From contig CANLJW010000007.1 in assembly GCA_947491605.1 (NCBI GenBank), forward strand, positions 1 to 44,271: a stretch of 44,271 nt of DNA. The letters are read 5' to 3'. A program made the position numbers and the translations under genes. The DNA is from UBA7398 sp947491605. Its GTDB lineage: Bacteria > Actinomycetota > Actinomycetes > Nanopelagicales > Nanopelagicaceae. Shown here one piece after another: positions 24,459 through 32,218 of the stretch. A model generated the notes under the pieces. The model saw only the letters and a list, made by a program, of their open reading frames with translations, ran no database searches and had not been told where the DNA came from. The stretch's first letter is position 1; every line of letters begins with the position of its first letter.

Positions 24459-25047
24459 GGTCTGCAATATTTGCAAATGATTTACGATGAATTTCAGTAA
24501 CCCCAAATTTAGCAAGGGCGGCTGAATGCTTTTTAGTTATATACCCTTTATGTGATGACATTCCGTAATTAGGATATTCGCTATCGAGTTCTTGCATTAT
24601 TCGATCACGCGTGACTTTAGCTAATATTGAAGCAGCGCTGATCGAGACTGCAACTTGGTCACCTTTCCAGATCGCGAGTGCCGGAATTGCAAGTCCCGCA
24701 ATTTTATAACCATCAGTCAAAACATATTCGGGCTTAGATTTGAGTCCGAGAACTGCTCTGCGCATTCCTTCGATATTTACTCTATGCACTCCGCCGATAT
24801 CTATTTCACTTACTGTTACCGAAATAATTGCGTATGAAATGGAATTATCAATAATCAGCGTATAAAGTCGCTCGCGTTCCTTTTCCGTTAACTCTTTGGA
24901 GTCGCGCACTTCAGCAAATTTTTCCGAAAGCGGATTATCTAAAATAACGGCTGCGATTACTAGCGGGCCAGCGCAAGCACCCCGTCCGGCTTCATCAACT
25001 CCGGCGATATATTTAAAGCCAGTGCTAATCAGCTTGGCTTCAATCAT
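24442..25047 (-). CDS. rnhB: ribonuclease HII
   Basis: A 201-residue RNase HII with the hallmark GVDEAGRGACAGPLV (catalytic Asp-Glu), DSKELTEKERE, a third Asp in LTDGY and SILAKVTRDR. It cleaves RNA in RNA-DNA hybrids, including single ribonucleotides. ATG 25047 has AAAGGA about 7 nt upstream in the 29-nt gap after lepB. rplS-lepB-rnhB is a familiar bacterial gene order. Confidence 0.95.
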   Translation of the reverse strand: MIEAKLISTGFKYIAGVDEAGRGACAGPLVIAAVILDNPLSEKFAEVRDSKELTEKERERLYTLIIDNSISYAIISVTVSEIDIGGVHRVNIEGMRRAVLGLKSKPEYVLTDGYKIAGLAIPALAIWKGDQVAVSISAASILAKVTRDRIMQELDSEYPNYGMSSHKGYITKKHSAALAKFGVTEIHRKSFANIADLINNG

Positions 25048-25076
25048 TTAGCGATCCTTTAATTAAAGATCTGCGG

Positions 25077-25754
25077 CTATTTTTTAGTTACGGTTACTTT
25101 AGATAAATCGCTAGCAGCTGCAATCAATTTTACATTTTTCAAGGGCCAGACCACAAATGTTGCGCGACCAGTAACAGTAGAGAGCGGAACCATCCCTTTA
25201 TGCGGATCATCGGTGTGGAATCTGGAATCTGCGCTTGCACTGCGATGATCTCCCATCACCCAGATAAACCCCTTAGGAACGGTAACTTCAAATTCGGTAT
25301 CACTTGGGCGATCACCTTTGAAAATGTATGGTTCTTTAACTGAAATGTTATTCACTTTTAAATGATGGGTTGCATCGCAGCAGACGATGTGATCGCCACC
25401 AACGCCAATTACGCGCTTAATCAAATATTGCTTTGCTGGGTTAGGCAGAACCCCAACGAAAACTAAAGCTGACTTTGCTTTGCCGACTATCCCAGCATCG
25501 GCTGGGTCAGGTTCGGGTAGCCAGCCAGCCGAATCTCGGAAAACTACTACTTCGCCACGCTTGATCTCACTAAAAAAATTACCGATTTTATTAACACCCA
25601 CGCGATCATTGACTTGAAGCGTGTTCTCCATTGATCCCGATGGAATATAGAAAAATTGAATTAAAAAAGTCTTGACAACAATTGAGACTACTAACGCGAC
25701 AACTACAAGGAGTGGAAGTTCTCCTAGTGAACTAAGCTTCCGTTGTTTGCGCAT
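25077..25754 (-). CDS. lepB: signal peptidase I
   Basis: A type I signal peptidase of about 225 residues. A basic N-terminus leads to one membrane helix (LPLLVVVALVVSIVVKTFLI), then the catalytic Ser in IPSGSMENTL, VNKIGNFF, the catalytic Lys in YLIKRVIGVGGD, and GDHRSASADSR. It removes signal peptides outside the membrane. I chose ATG 25754; a TTG at 25769 is possible. Either way the start lies inside rplS (23 nt overlap), implying coupling. Confidence 0.92.
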   Translation of the reverse strand: MRKQRKLSSLGELPLLVVVALVVSIVVKTFLIQFFYIPSGSMENTLQVNDRVGVNKIGNFFSEIKRGEVVVFRDSAGWLPEPDPADAGIVGKAKSALVFVGVLPNPAKQYLIKRVIGVGGDHIVCCDATHHLKVNNISVKEPYIFKGDRPSDTEFEVTVPKGFIWVMGDHRSASADSRFHTDDPHKGMVPLSTVTGRATFVVWPLKNVKLIAAASDLSKVTVTKK

Positions 25755-26202
25755 CTGAAGTTTCAACAACCGCTTCAGTTGGAGCTTCTGCTACAGCTGG
25801 CTTCACTTCATCAAGAATTGATGTTGTGGTTGTTGAATAAGCGGCCGCTAAATCATCGCCACCGCGCTTCTCTTTAATCTTTGCAGCTTTGCCACGAAGA
25901 TCTCTTAAGAAGTAAAGTTTGGCGCGACGTACATCGCCCTTTCGAACTAATTCAATTTTTTCGATAACCGGCGCGTGTACTGGGAAAATACGCTCTACGC
26001 CAACGCCATATGAAATCTTGCGAATATTAAAAGTTTCACGAACGCCTGATCCTTGTCGGCCGATGACTACGCCTTGGAAAACCTGGATACGGCTCTTGCT
26101 ACCTTCAATAACTCGTACGTGAACTTTAAGTTCATCGCCCGCACGGAAGTTTGGGATATCAGAGCGGAGAGAAGCGGAATCGACCGCATCGAGCACGTTC
26201 AT
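25732..26202 (-). CDS. rplS: 50S ribosomal protein L19 with C-terminal extension
   Basis: A 156-residue L19. The first ~115 residues match the family: FRAGDELKVHVRV, QVFQGVVIGRQGSGVRETFNIRKIS, GVGVERIFPVHAP, RRAKLYFLRDLRGKAAKIKEKR. The remaining ~40 residues are an Ala/Thr/Glu-rich acidic tail (AVAEAPTEAVVETSDAQ) absent from the usual 115-120-residue protein. L19 sits at the subunit interface. The ATG has AGGA upstream. The tail codons overlap the lepB start. Confidence 0.95.
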   Translation of the reverse strand: MNVLDAVDSASLRSDIPNFRAGDELKVHVRVIEGSKSRIQVFQGVVIGRQGSGVRETFNIRKISYGVGVERIFPVHAPVIEKIELVRKGDVRRAKLYFLRDLRGKAAKIKEKRGGDDLAAAYSTTTTSILDEVKPAVAEAPTEAVVETSDAQTTEA

Positions 26203-26297
26203 TATTTTTCCTAACGCTATTTAACACTTTTTGAGGTGTAGCAAGTCGAGCTATCACCCGACAGACCCCGTATCTTGCCATAGCAAGCGGGAAACTA

Positions 26298-27077
26298 CTA
26301 AATCGCGAGCGCAGCCAACAGCTCGCGATGGAGCGCTGGGCCAGCCGCGAGGACCATCGATTTCCCAGGAGCGCCGCCCGTCCGATCTGAGATAACTGCC
26401 CCGGCTTCGGTTGCAATCAACCCACCCGCCGCTAGATCCCATTCATTTAAACCTTCTTCGAAATATGCATCAACCGCACCCATTGCTACATAACAGAGAT
26501 CGACTGCGGCGGCTCCATTTCTTCTAACGTCACGAATTATTGGTAACAATTTTGCGATATCTGCACTCTGCGAAACTCGGGCCGAACGGTCATATCCAAA
26601 CCCGGAAGCGATTAACGCATTATCTAAAGTCACTGGGTTATTGCAAGAAATTTTAAGGCCGTTATAAAAGGCACCGCCGCCACGTGTTGCCCACCAAAGT
26701 GAATTTGTGGTTGGTGAAAAAACGGCACCGGCAATTACACCGGTTTCGTCTTTTACGCCGATACTTATATTCCAACCTGGTAATCCATAAAAATAATTAA
26801 CAGTGCCATCAATTGGATCGATAACCCAAGTAACACCACTCTTGCTTTCGCGGTTTGCGCCCTCTTCACCAACAATCCCATCGTCGGGTCTTACTTCTAA
26901 TAAGGATTTAACAATTAGCGCTTCGCTTTGAATATCCATCTGCGTTGCAAAATCTAAGACCGATGATTTTTCCGATAGATCGAATACTGCCGGACGCTTC
27001 ATTAGTAATTCGCCAGCTTTTTTTGCTACTTCAATTGCTAAGTCACATAACTCTTGGCAATCACCATTAAATGTCAT
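26298..27077 (-). CDS. suhB: inositol monophosphatase family protein
   Basis: A 259-residue IMPase: DFATQMDIQSE, GEEG, the metal motif WVIDPIDGTVNY, and a C-terminal WDLAAGGLIATEAGA. The family dephosphorylates myo-inositol 1-phosphate or related sugar phosphates (histidinol phosphate, fructose bisphosphate). Inositol monophosphatase fits PI-lipid biology in Actinobacteria, but specificity is not fixed by these motifs. ATG 27077 is preceded by TAGATT 5 nt upstream and no Shine-Dalgarno. It is followed by a 95-nt gap before rplS. Confidence 0.85.
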   Translation of the reverse strand: MTFNGDCQELCDLAIEVAKKAGELLMKRPAVFDLSEKSSVLDFATQMDIQSEALIVKSLLEVRPDDGIVGEEGANRESKSGVTWVIDPIDGTVNYFYGLPGWNISIGVKDETGVIAGAVFSPTTNSLWWATRGGGAFYNGLKISCNNPVTLDNALIASGFGYDRSARVSQSADIAKLLPIIRDVRRNGAAAVDLCYVAMGAVDAYFEEGLNEWDLAAGGLIATEAGAVISDRTGGAPGKSMVLAAGPALHRELLAALAI

Positions 27078-27082
27078 GTCTT

Positions 27083-27102
27083 AATCTAACCACGGCTAGA
27101 CT
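27083..27102. promoter_or_regulatory. divergent -10 boxes of suhB (-) and an MFS gene (+)
   Basis: The 31-nt gap holds TAGATT on the minus strand (27088 to 27083), 5 nt before ATG 27077, and TAGACT on the plus strand (27097-27102), 6 nt before GTG 27109. Each gene appears to have a leaderless start, with any -35 inside the opposite gene. Confidence 0.5.
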
Positions 27103-27108
27103 AGCCTC

Positions 27109-28320
27109 GTGATTGCGCCTTACTTAAACATATATCGCACAAAAGGTGCCTTTAAATTCTCGCTCGCCGCATTCATTGCGCGGATGCCGATATCTATGAT
27201 GTCCATTGCAATTGTTTTCGTTATAGTGGCAAAAACTGACTCTTATGCGCTAGCCGGAACTTTTACTGCAATTGGTGCGCTGATGGCTGCCTTCGTTGCG
27301 CCATTTTGGTCGCGCGCGGCTGATCGGTATGGCCAGAGCCGAATTCTTTCGATTGCAGTGCCGATTCACATCATCGCGCTACTTGGCTTCTTAACTGTGA
27401 TTCGACTTGATGCGCCAAGATGGAGCTGGTTCATATTGTTAATCATCTTTGAAGGCGTATTTGTGGGAACCGGTCAAATGGTTAGACGGCGCTGGTCCCA
27501 CGTGCTTAACGGTGATTCAAAATTAATGAATACTGCTTACTCGGTCGAATCTTTGCTCGATGAAATTGTTTTTATGGTTGGACCAATAATTACAACTTTA
27601 TGCGCTACCAATGTTGGACCATACGCTGGCGTGTTAGCCGCCGCAATTTTTCTATCAATTGGTTCGATACTTTTCATAGCGCAAAAAGGGACTGAACCTA
27701 TGCCACACCCTAAAATAAAAGGCGTAAAACATAAAAATCCAATTTTTACTCTGGAAGTACAGGCGATCTTTTTGCCGTTTATTTTCACTGGCGCATCATT
27801 TGCCGCAATCGGCTTAATCGTAGTTGCCTATGCTGATCAATACGGAGCAAAGTCGCAGACTGGATTGCTATATGCAATTTGGGCGTTGGGAAGTTTGATC
27901 GCAGCATTTATCAATGGTGCGCAGCATTGGAAAATTTCAGTAAAGAGCCGATATATATTTTTTACCATAGCGCTGGCTATTTTTACTCTCCCGCTCTTGT
28001 TGGCAGCCAAACTTTTCCCCGGTAATCTACTGATGCTTTCAATCGCGCTATTTCTCAACGGAATATTTATCGCGCCACTTATTGTTGCTGGATATACCGC
28101 TGCTGAAAATTTAGTAGAAGAAAATCAAGTTACTGAAACGTTGGCGTGGATTCTCTCTGGATTAATATTGGGTGGAGCGCTTCCAGGTGCCATAACAGGT
28201 CACATTATTGATACAACAGGCGCTCAAACTGCATTTATAGTGCCAGTAATCGCAATGGGAATTTCAATACTAACTTTGATTTTCTACTTTAAAGTCTGGC
28301 TAAATCCTAGAATGAAATAG
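27109..28320 (+). CDS. MFS transporter
   Basis: A 403-residue, twelve-helix major facilitator protein. The loop 2-3 signature appears as APFWSRAADRYGQSR. Other helices show AFIARMPISMMSIAIVFVIV and SGLILGGALPGAITGHIID. No substrate-specific motif is recognised; drug or metabolite export is plausible. The start is GTG 27109 behind a TAGACT box. It is followed after 65 nt by sepH. Confidence 0.85.
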   Translation: MIAPYLNIYRTKGAFKFSLAAFIARMPISMMSIAIVFVIVAKTDSYALAGTFTAIGALMAAFVAPFWSRAADRYGQSRILSIAVPIHIIALLGFLTVIRLDAPRWSWFILLIIFEGVFVGTGQMVRRRWSHVLNGDSKLMNTAYSVESLLDEIVFMVGPIITTLCATNVGPYAGVLAAAIFLSIGSILFIAQKGTEPMPHPKIKGVKHKNPIFTLEVQAIFLPFIFTGASFAAIGLIVVAYADQYGAKSQTGLLYAIWALGSLIAAFINGAQHWKISVKSRYIFFTIALAIFTLPLLLAAKLFPGNLLMLSIALFLNGIFIAPLIVAGYTAAENLVEENQVTETLAWILSGLILGGALPGAITGHIIDTTGAQTAFIVPVIAMGISILTLIFYFKVWLNPRMK

Positions 28321-28350
28321 GCATTAGGCCAGGTTTATCGAGTGTTATCC

Positions 28351-28379
28351 CTGACTTACTCGAGAGATTGTGGCAATCT
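28351..28379 (+). promoter_or_regulatory. sepH promoter, leaderless type
   Basis: CTGACT (28351-28356) is separated by 17 nt from CAATCT (28374-28379), which ends 6 nt before GTG 28386. This is the best paired -35/-10 seen among the leaderless starts here. Confidence 0.45.
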
Positions 28380-28385
28380 TTCCCC

Positions 28386-29252
28386 GTGAATTCAGATGAA
28401 CCATCCGAAAATAAGGATCTTCGAGTCGTAGGCCGCTCTGAAGATGGCAACCATCTGGAACTAACCGATAACGGCGGCGGAACTTACACGGTTCGAATTA
28501 GCGACTCGCTCCGCGCAACCGTAAATCAAGCAAAACTTGCGGCCGTCCTAGATCAAACTTTGGAAGTTATGACTATTAAAGAGATTCAAGCGCGGTTGCG
28601 CGCTGGTGAACGCGCTGATGAAATTTCACGCATAGGAAATGTTTCGATGGAAAAGATTGAAAGATTTTCTGGGCCAATCATGCAAGAACGTGCATACATC
28701 GTGGACTTAGCGCAGAAAACTCCATTACGAAAAGATTCGCAATCTCAGACTCTTGCTGAATTGGTATTGCACCGACTCGCGCCACGTGGGGTCGACATGA
28801 ATTTAGTAAATTGGAATACCGCAAGGAGTGAAGACGGTAGCTGGAAAATTAATTTAGATTATCCAAACCGAGATGGTGCCGGAACTGCAACTTGGAGTTT
28901 TGATGCAGCTCGTAAAACTTTAACTTCAGAAGATGAAGGTGCTCGATGGATTGGCGGCGAAGAAAGTCTTGCTAAGCCAGCACCACGCAATGACCATGGC
29001 ATGATTTTTCCAACTGGTGATACATCGAATTCAGATCGACAAGCTCCGCGGTTGGTCTCAGTTAGAACTGATCCGATGCAAGATGAAAATAATCCAATTG
29101 AAGCGCCAACCGCCCCAGCGCTTCAGGAAACTTTAGATATTGAGCCAGAAGCAAAGCGCGATGGTGTAAAACGGAGAATCTCAATCCCATCTTGGGATGA
29201 CATTATGTTTGGTTCTAAGCGAGACAAAGAAGAAGTAGAAATAGAAGAATAA
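28386..29252 (+). CDS. sepH: SepH-like cell division protein (DUF3071)
   Basis: A protein of about 288 residues. The N-terminal DUF3071 domain runs from DLRVVGRSEDGNHLELTD, and includes a helix-turn-helix-like MTIKEIQARLRAGERADEI. A WSFD-type segment follows near residue 180, then a disordered Pro/Glu-rich linker and a short C-terminal ISIPSWDDIMFGSK motif before an acidic end. SepH binds FtsZ and promotes Z-ring assembly in Streptomyces and relatives; it is confined to Actinobacteria. GTG 28386 is chosen from the promoter spacing; TTG 28368 is in frame upstream. Confidence 0.88.
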   Translation: MNSDEPSENKDLRVVGRSEDGNHLELTDNGGGTYTVRISDSLRATVNQAKLAAVLDQTLEVMTIKEIQARLRAGERADEISRIGNVSMEKIERFSGPIMQERAYIVDLAQKTPLRKDSQSQTLAELVLHRLAPRGVDMNLVNWNTARSEDGSWKINLDYPNRDGAGTATWSFDAARKTLTSEDEGARWIGGEESLAKPAPRNDHGMIFPTGDTSNSDRQAPRLVSVRTDPMQDENNPIEAPTAPALQETLDIEPEAKRDGVKRRISIPSWDDIMFGSKRDKEEVEIEE

Positions 29253-29254
29253 AT

Positions 29255-30358
29255 CTAACTTGCACTTCCGCAGAACAACGGAATCTCTAACTCAGCTGGC
29301 GTAAGTCCGCCATGATGGCCAACCATAGCTAATTGTTGTTTTTCCTTATCCGGTTCAATTAATACCAAATCGCCATTAGGAATCGCAATTACATCGCCCA
29401 AGCGATCAAAGCTATCTTCAGTAACAAGTGCCCCAAATAGGCCCGCCGTTATTGCATCTTTTTTCAAATATAACAGAACTGCTTCGCCAAAAAACTCTTG
29501 CCATTGCAAAAACACATCATGATCAGAACCATCTCTGACATACAGATGTCTGGCTCTCGGTTCGCCACCTATTAGAGTTACATTTTCCAATAGCGAATTA
29601 TCTTTACCTAATATGGTGAAATCTTTCCGATTAATCATGCCGTGGTCGGCAGTCAACCAAATTCGAGTTCCAGATGGCAACCGCTCAAGTAGCCCAGTTA
29701 CTAACTCATTAGTTTTTGCAAGTGCAACTAACCATTTCTCTGAACCCATACCATCGCTATGAGCCGCCTCATCCAAATCGCTGATATAAACATATGCAAA
29801 CGAATTTGGCTTTGCTAGCGCAATTGCCGCTTGCGTAATCAATTCAGTCGAACTATTACCACCACGATATTGAGCGCCGCGCAGCGCAGCTTCAGTAAAA
29901 CCACTATCTTGATAGCGTTTTGCAGCTACATGTGAAACAGAAATTCCAGCGCGAACTCCACGTTCAAAGAGAGTATCTACGTTCTGCCATGTAACTGGAT
30001 CAACTCTTTCATCCCAACGTAACGCGTTTAGAAGTCGTCCCGGTACACCACTTCTTGGAACCCGCATGGTGTATCCCAACATGCCATGTTCGCCTGGATG
30101 AACTCCAGTACCTAAAGAAGTTAAATTAGTAACTGTAGTAGAAGGAAAATTAGATGATAGCGTCGTGATAAATTTCATTTGATCTTTAATCGGAAGTTGT
30201 GAACCATATTCCGCAATTGCATTACTTCCCATACCATCAATAAGAACTATGCACTCACGTGCTGCCGGGCTCTCCCCAATTAAAAGCGAATCTTCCGTAT
30301 CTGATAAACCTAGGCTCGAAAAAACTGACTGCGATAAGTCAGAGAGTAGGTGCGCCAT
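29255..30358 (-). CDS. alkaline phosphatase superfamily phosphodiesterase/nucleotide pyrophosphatase
   Basis: A 367-residue enzyme of the type I phosphodiesterase/nucleotide pyrophosphatase family. Metal and nucleophile motifs in order: CIVLIDGMGSN, PSTTVTNLTSLGTG (nucleophile Thr), SDLDEAAHSDG, TADHGM, and GHHGG. No signal peptide, so probably cytoplasmic. Actinobacterial homologues often sit beside sepH, which is the case here (2 nt between convergent stops). Substrate unknown. ATG 30358 shares a 44-nt gap with divergent psuG. Confidence 0.85.
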   Translation of the reverse strand: MAHLLSDLSQSVFSSLGLSDTEDSLLIGESPAARECIVLIDGMGSNAIAEYGSQLPIKDQMKFITTLSSNFPSTTVTNLTSLGTGVHPGEHGMLGYTMRVPRSGVPGRLLNALRWDERVDPVTWQNVDTLFERGVRAGISVSHVAAKRYQDSGFTEAALRGAQYRGGNSSTELITQAAIALAKPNSFAYVYISDLDEAAHSDGMGSEKWLVALAKTNELVTGLLERLPSGTRIWLTADHGMINRKDFTILGKDNSLLENVTLIGGEPRARHLYVRDGSDHDVFLQWQEFFGEAVLLYLKKDAITAGLFGALVTEDSFDRLGDVIAIPNGDLVLIEPDKEKQQLAMVGHHGGLTPAELEIPLFCGSAS

Positions 30359-30388
30359 AGGGCGTATCTTTCCAGTAAAAATTGACGA

Positions 30389-30394
30389 TAACCT
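30389..30394 (+). promoter_or_regulatory. possible -10 box of psuG
   Basis: TAACCT lies 8 nt before ATG 30403, giving a leader of about two nucleotides. No Shine-Dalgarno precedes the ATG. Confidence 0.4.
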
Positions 30395-30402
30395 TCAGCC
30401 TT

Positions 30403-31296
30403 ATGAGCACTTTCGCTACTGCGGTAAAGCGTGCGATTTCCGATAAATCTCCAATTGTTGCCTTGGAATCCACGATTATTAGCCATGGACTCCCGCGTCC
30501 AACAAATTTAGAAGTCGCCCTTGAGGTTGAAGCGATTGTTCGAGCTAACGGTGCAACACCTGCAACAATTGCAATGATTGATGGCGAGGTTCACATTGGA
30601 CTAGAACCAAGTGAATTAGATCGAATTGCAAATGATGCGAATGTAGCGAAAGCATCCACTAGAGACTTAGCAATATTTGCAGCCAAAGGAATTAGCGCGG
30701 CAACCACGGTAGCTGCAACTGCCCAGATTGCACATGCTGCTGGTATTTCTTATTTTGCAACCGGTGGTTTGGGCGGAGTCCACAACGGTGCTCGCGAATC
30801 TTGGGATGAATCTGCAGATCTATTTGCACTTGCAACTACCCCAATCACCGTCATTTGCGCCGGCGTTAAATCAATCTTAGATGTAGCAGCCACTTTGGAA
30901 CGGTTAGAAACTTTTGGTATTCCGTTAATCGGCTACAAGACCAACCGATTCCCTGGTTTCTATTTGATTGATTCCGGATTTCCGCTAGAACATCGCGTAG
31001 ATTCGGTATCTGAGATTGTAGAAATCTTAAGTAAGCGTCGCCAACTTAAAACTGATGATTGCGCATTAATCGTTGCCAATCCGGTAGAAACTGAGATGGT
31101 ACGCACAACCCATGATCAACTTTTAAAAGCTGGCTTAGAAAGTGCAGCGGAAAAAAATATTACTGGCAAAGCGGTCACCCCATTTTTGCTAGATTTCTTT
31201 CACAACGCCAGCAATGGCGAATCTCTTAGAGTAAATATTGAAATCATTAAATCAAACGCAAAACTAGCGGCACAAATTGCCGCGGCTGCTCGATAA
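30403..31296 (+). CDS. psuG: pseudouridine-5'-phosphate glycosidase
   Basis: A 297-residue PsuG: VALESTIISHGLPRP, ATPATIAMIDGEVHIGL, ATGGLGGVHNGARESWDESADL and the active-site Lys in CAGVKSILD are all conserved. It splits pseudouridine 5'-phosphate into uracil and ribose 5-phosphate. ATG 30403 begins the conserved N-terminus; a TTG at 30382 is also in frame. The kinase gene follows after 2 nt, giving the complete pseudouridine salvage route. Confidence 0.95.
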   Translation: MSTFATAVKRAISDKSPIVALESTIISHGLPRPTNLEVALEVEAIVRANGATPATIAMIDGEVHIGLEPSELDRIANDANVAKASTRDLAIFAAKGISAATTVAATAQIAHAAGISYFATGGLGGVHNGARESWDESADLFALATTPITVICAGVKSILDVAATLERLETFGIPLIGYKTNRFPGFYLIDSGFPLEHRVDSVSEIVEILSKRRQLKTDDCALIVANPVETEMVRTTHDQLLKAGLESAAEKNITGKAVTPFLLDFFHNASNGESLRVNIEIIKSNAKLAAQIAAAAR

Positions 31297-31298
31297 AA

Positions 31299-32186
31299 AT
31301 GGGGCTAATCCTTTGCATCGGTGATGTGATGCTTGATGTTGTAGTTCGAATCAACACTGAGGTTAATTACGGAAGTGATACCCCGGCCAAGATCTCAACA
31401 CATGGTGGCGGCGCAGCGGCAAATGTGGCTTCATGGTTAGCTTTCTCAAACCACGAAGTACAACTTGTCTCCCGAGTTGGGGATGATCCTGCCGGCACTG
31501 CAGTAATGGCTGAGCTTGATAAATTAGGTGTGCAGCATGGAAATATCGTTATTCAAGGCGCCCAAACCGGAGTAGTTGCAGTGCTGGTAGATAAAACTGG
31601 CGAACGAACAATGTTTCCGGAATCTGGTGCAAATTCCGGCTTAAACCTTTCGGATCTACCAGCTTTGGAAAATGTTTCGGCAGTTTATCTATCTGGTTAT
31701 TCGCTGCTGAATCCAGCGTCTACTACTGGGGTGGTTGCGATGGTGAACGCAATCACATCTGCAAAGATTCCAATTATTTTTGACCCAGCTTCGGTTGGAA
31801 CTATGAACTATGTCGGTCTAGCATCTGTAAAAAATATTCTGCCAAGAATGGATATCGTAATTCTCAATGAGGAAGAGGCCTTTTATTTAACCGGAAGAAG
31901 CGATATCCAATTAGCGCTTAAAGAACTCAACGAATTAGTCCCAATTGTTGTAATCAAACGTGGATCTCAAGGAGCTATTGCGATTAAACGTGATCTTGAT
32001 TCTCTTGAAGTATTAGCAAAATCTGCAAATGTAATTGATACAACTGGCGCTGGCGATGCATTCGCTGCTGGATTTATCGGTTCTTGGATAGAAAAATCTG
32101 ATTTATTGGCCGCAATGGGAAGCGCCATTGACCTTGCAACCCAATGTGTCGCAATTATCGGAGCAAGACCGCCCGTCAATCCCTAA
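31299..32186 (+). CDS. psuK: PfkB-family sugar kinase, probable pseudouridine kinase
   Basis: A 295-residue ribokinase-fold protein: the N-terminal signature GGGAAANVASWLA and the C-terminal catalytic DTTGAGDAFAAGF are clear. The 2-nt spacing to psuG argues for pseudouridine as the substrate (to pseudouridine 5'-phosphate). Ribokinase or another nucleoside kinase role is the alternative, since PfkB subfamilies are hard to separate by eye. parC starts 32 nt after the stop. Confidence 0.85.
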   Translation: MGLILCIGDVMLDVVVRINTEVNYGSDTPAKISTHGGGAAANVASWLAFSNHEVQLVSRVGDDPAGTAVMAELDKLGVQHGNIVIQGAQTGVVAVLVDKTGERTMFPESGANSGLNLSDLPALENVSAVYLSGYSLLNPASTTGVVAMVNAITSAKIPIIFDPASVGTMNYVGLASVKNILPRMDIVILNEEEAFYLTGRSDIQLALKELNELVPIVVIKRGSQGAIAIKRDLDSLEVLAKSANVIDTTGAGDAFAAGFIGSWIEKSDLLAAMGSAIDLATQCVAIIGARPPVNP

Positions 32187-32205
32187 CTTTTCTACTTTTA
32201 CTTGG

Positions 32206-32211
32206 CAGAAT
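32206..32211 (+). promoter_or_regulatory. possible -10 box of parC
   Basis: CAGAAT ends 7 nt before GTG 32219 in the short gap after psuK. No Shine-Dalgarno precedes the GTG. Confidence 0.35.
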
Positions 32212-32218
32212 CACGCCC

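Noticed and set aside
26260..26295. Hairpin CCCG-CTTGC...GCAAG-CGGG between suhB and rplS as an intrinsic terminator or L19 leader
   Set aside because: The stem has a 3-nt bulge and no T-tract follows on the minus strand; no known L19 leader motif could be matched by eye.
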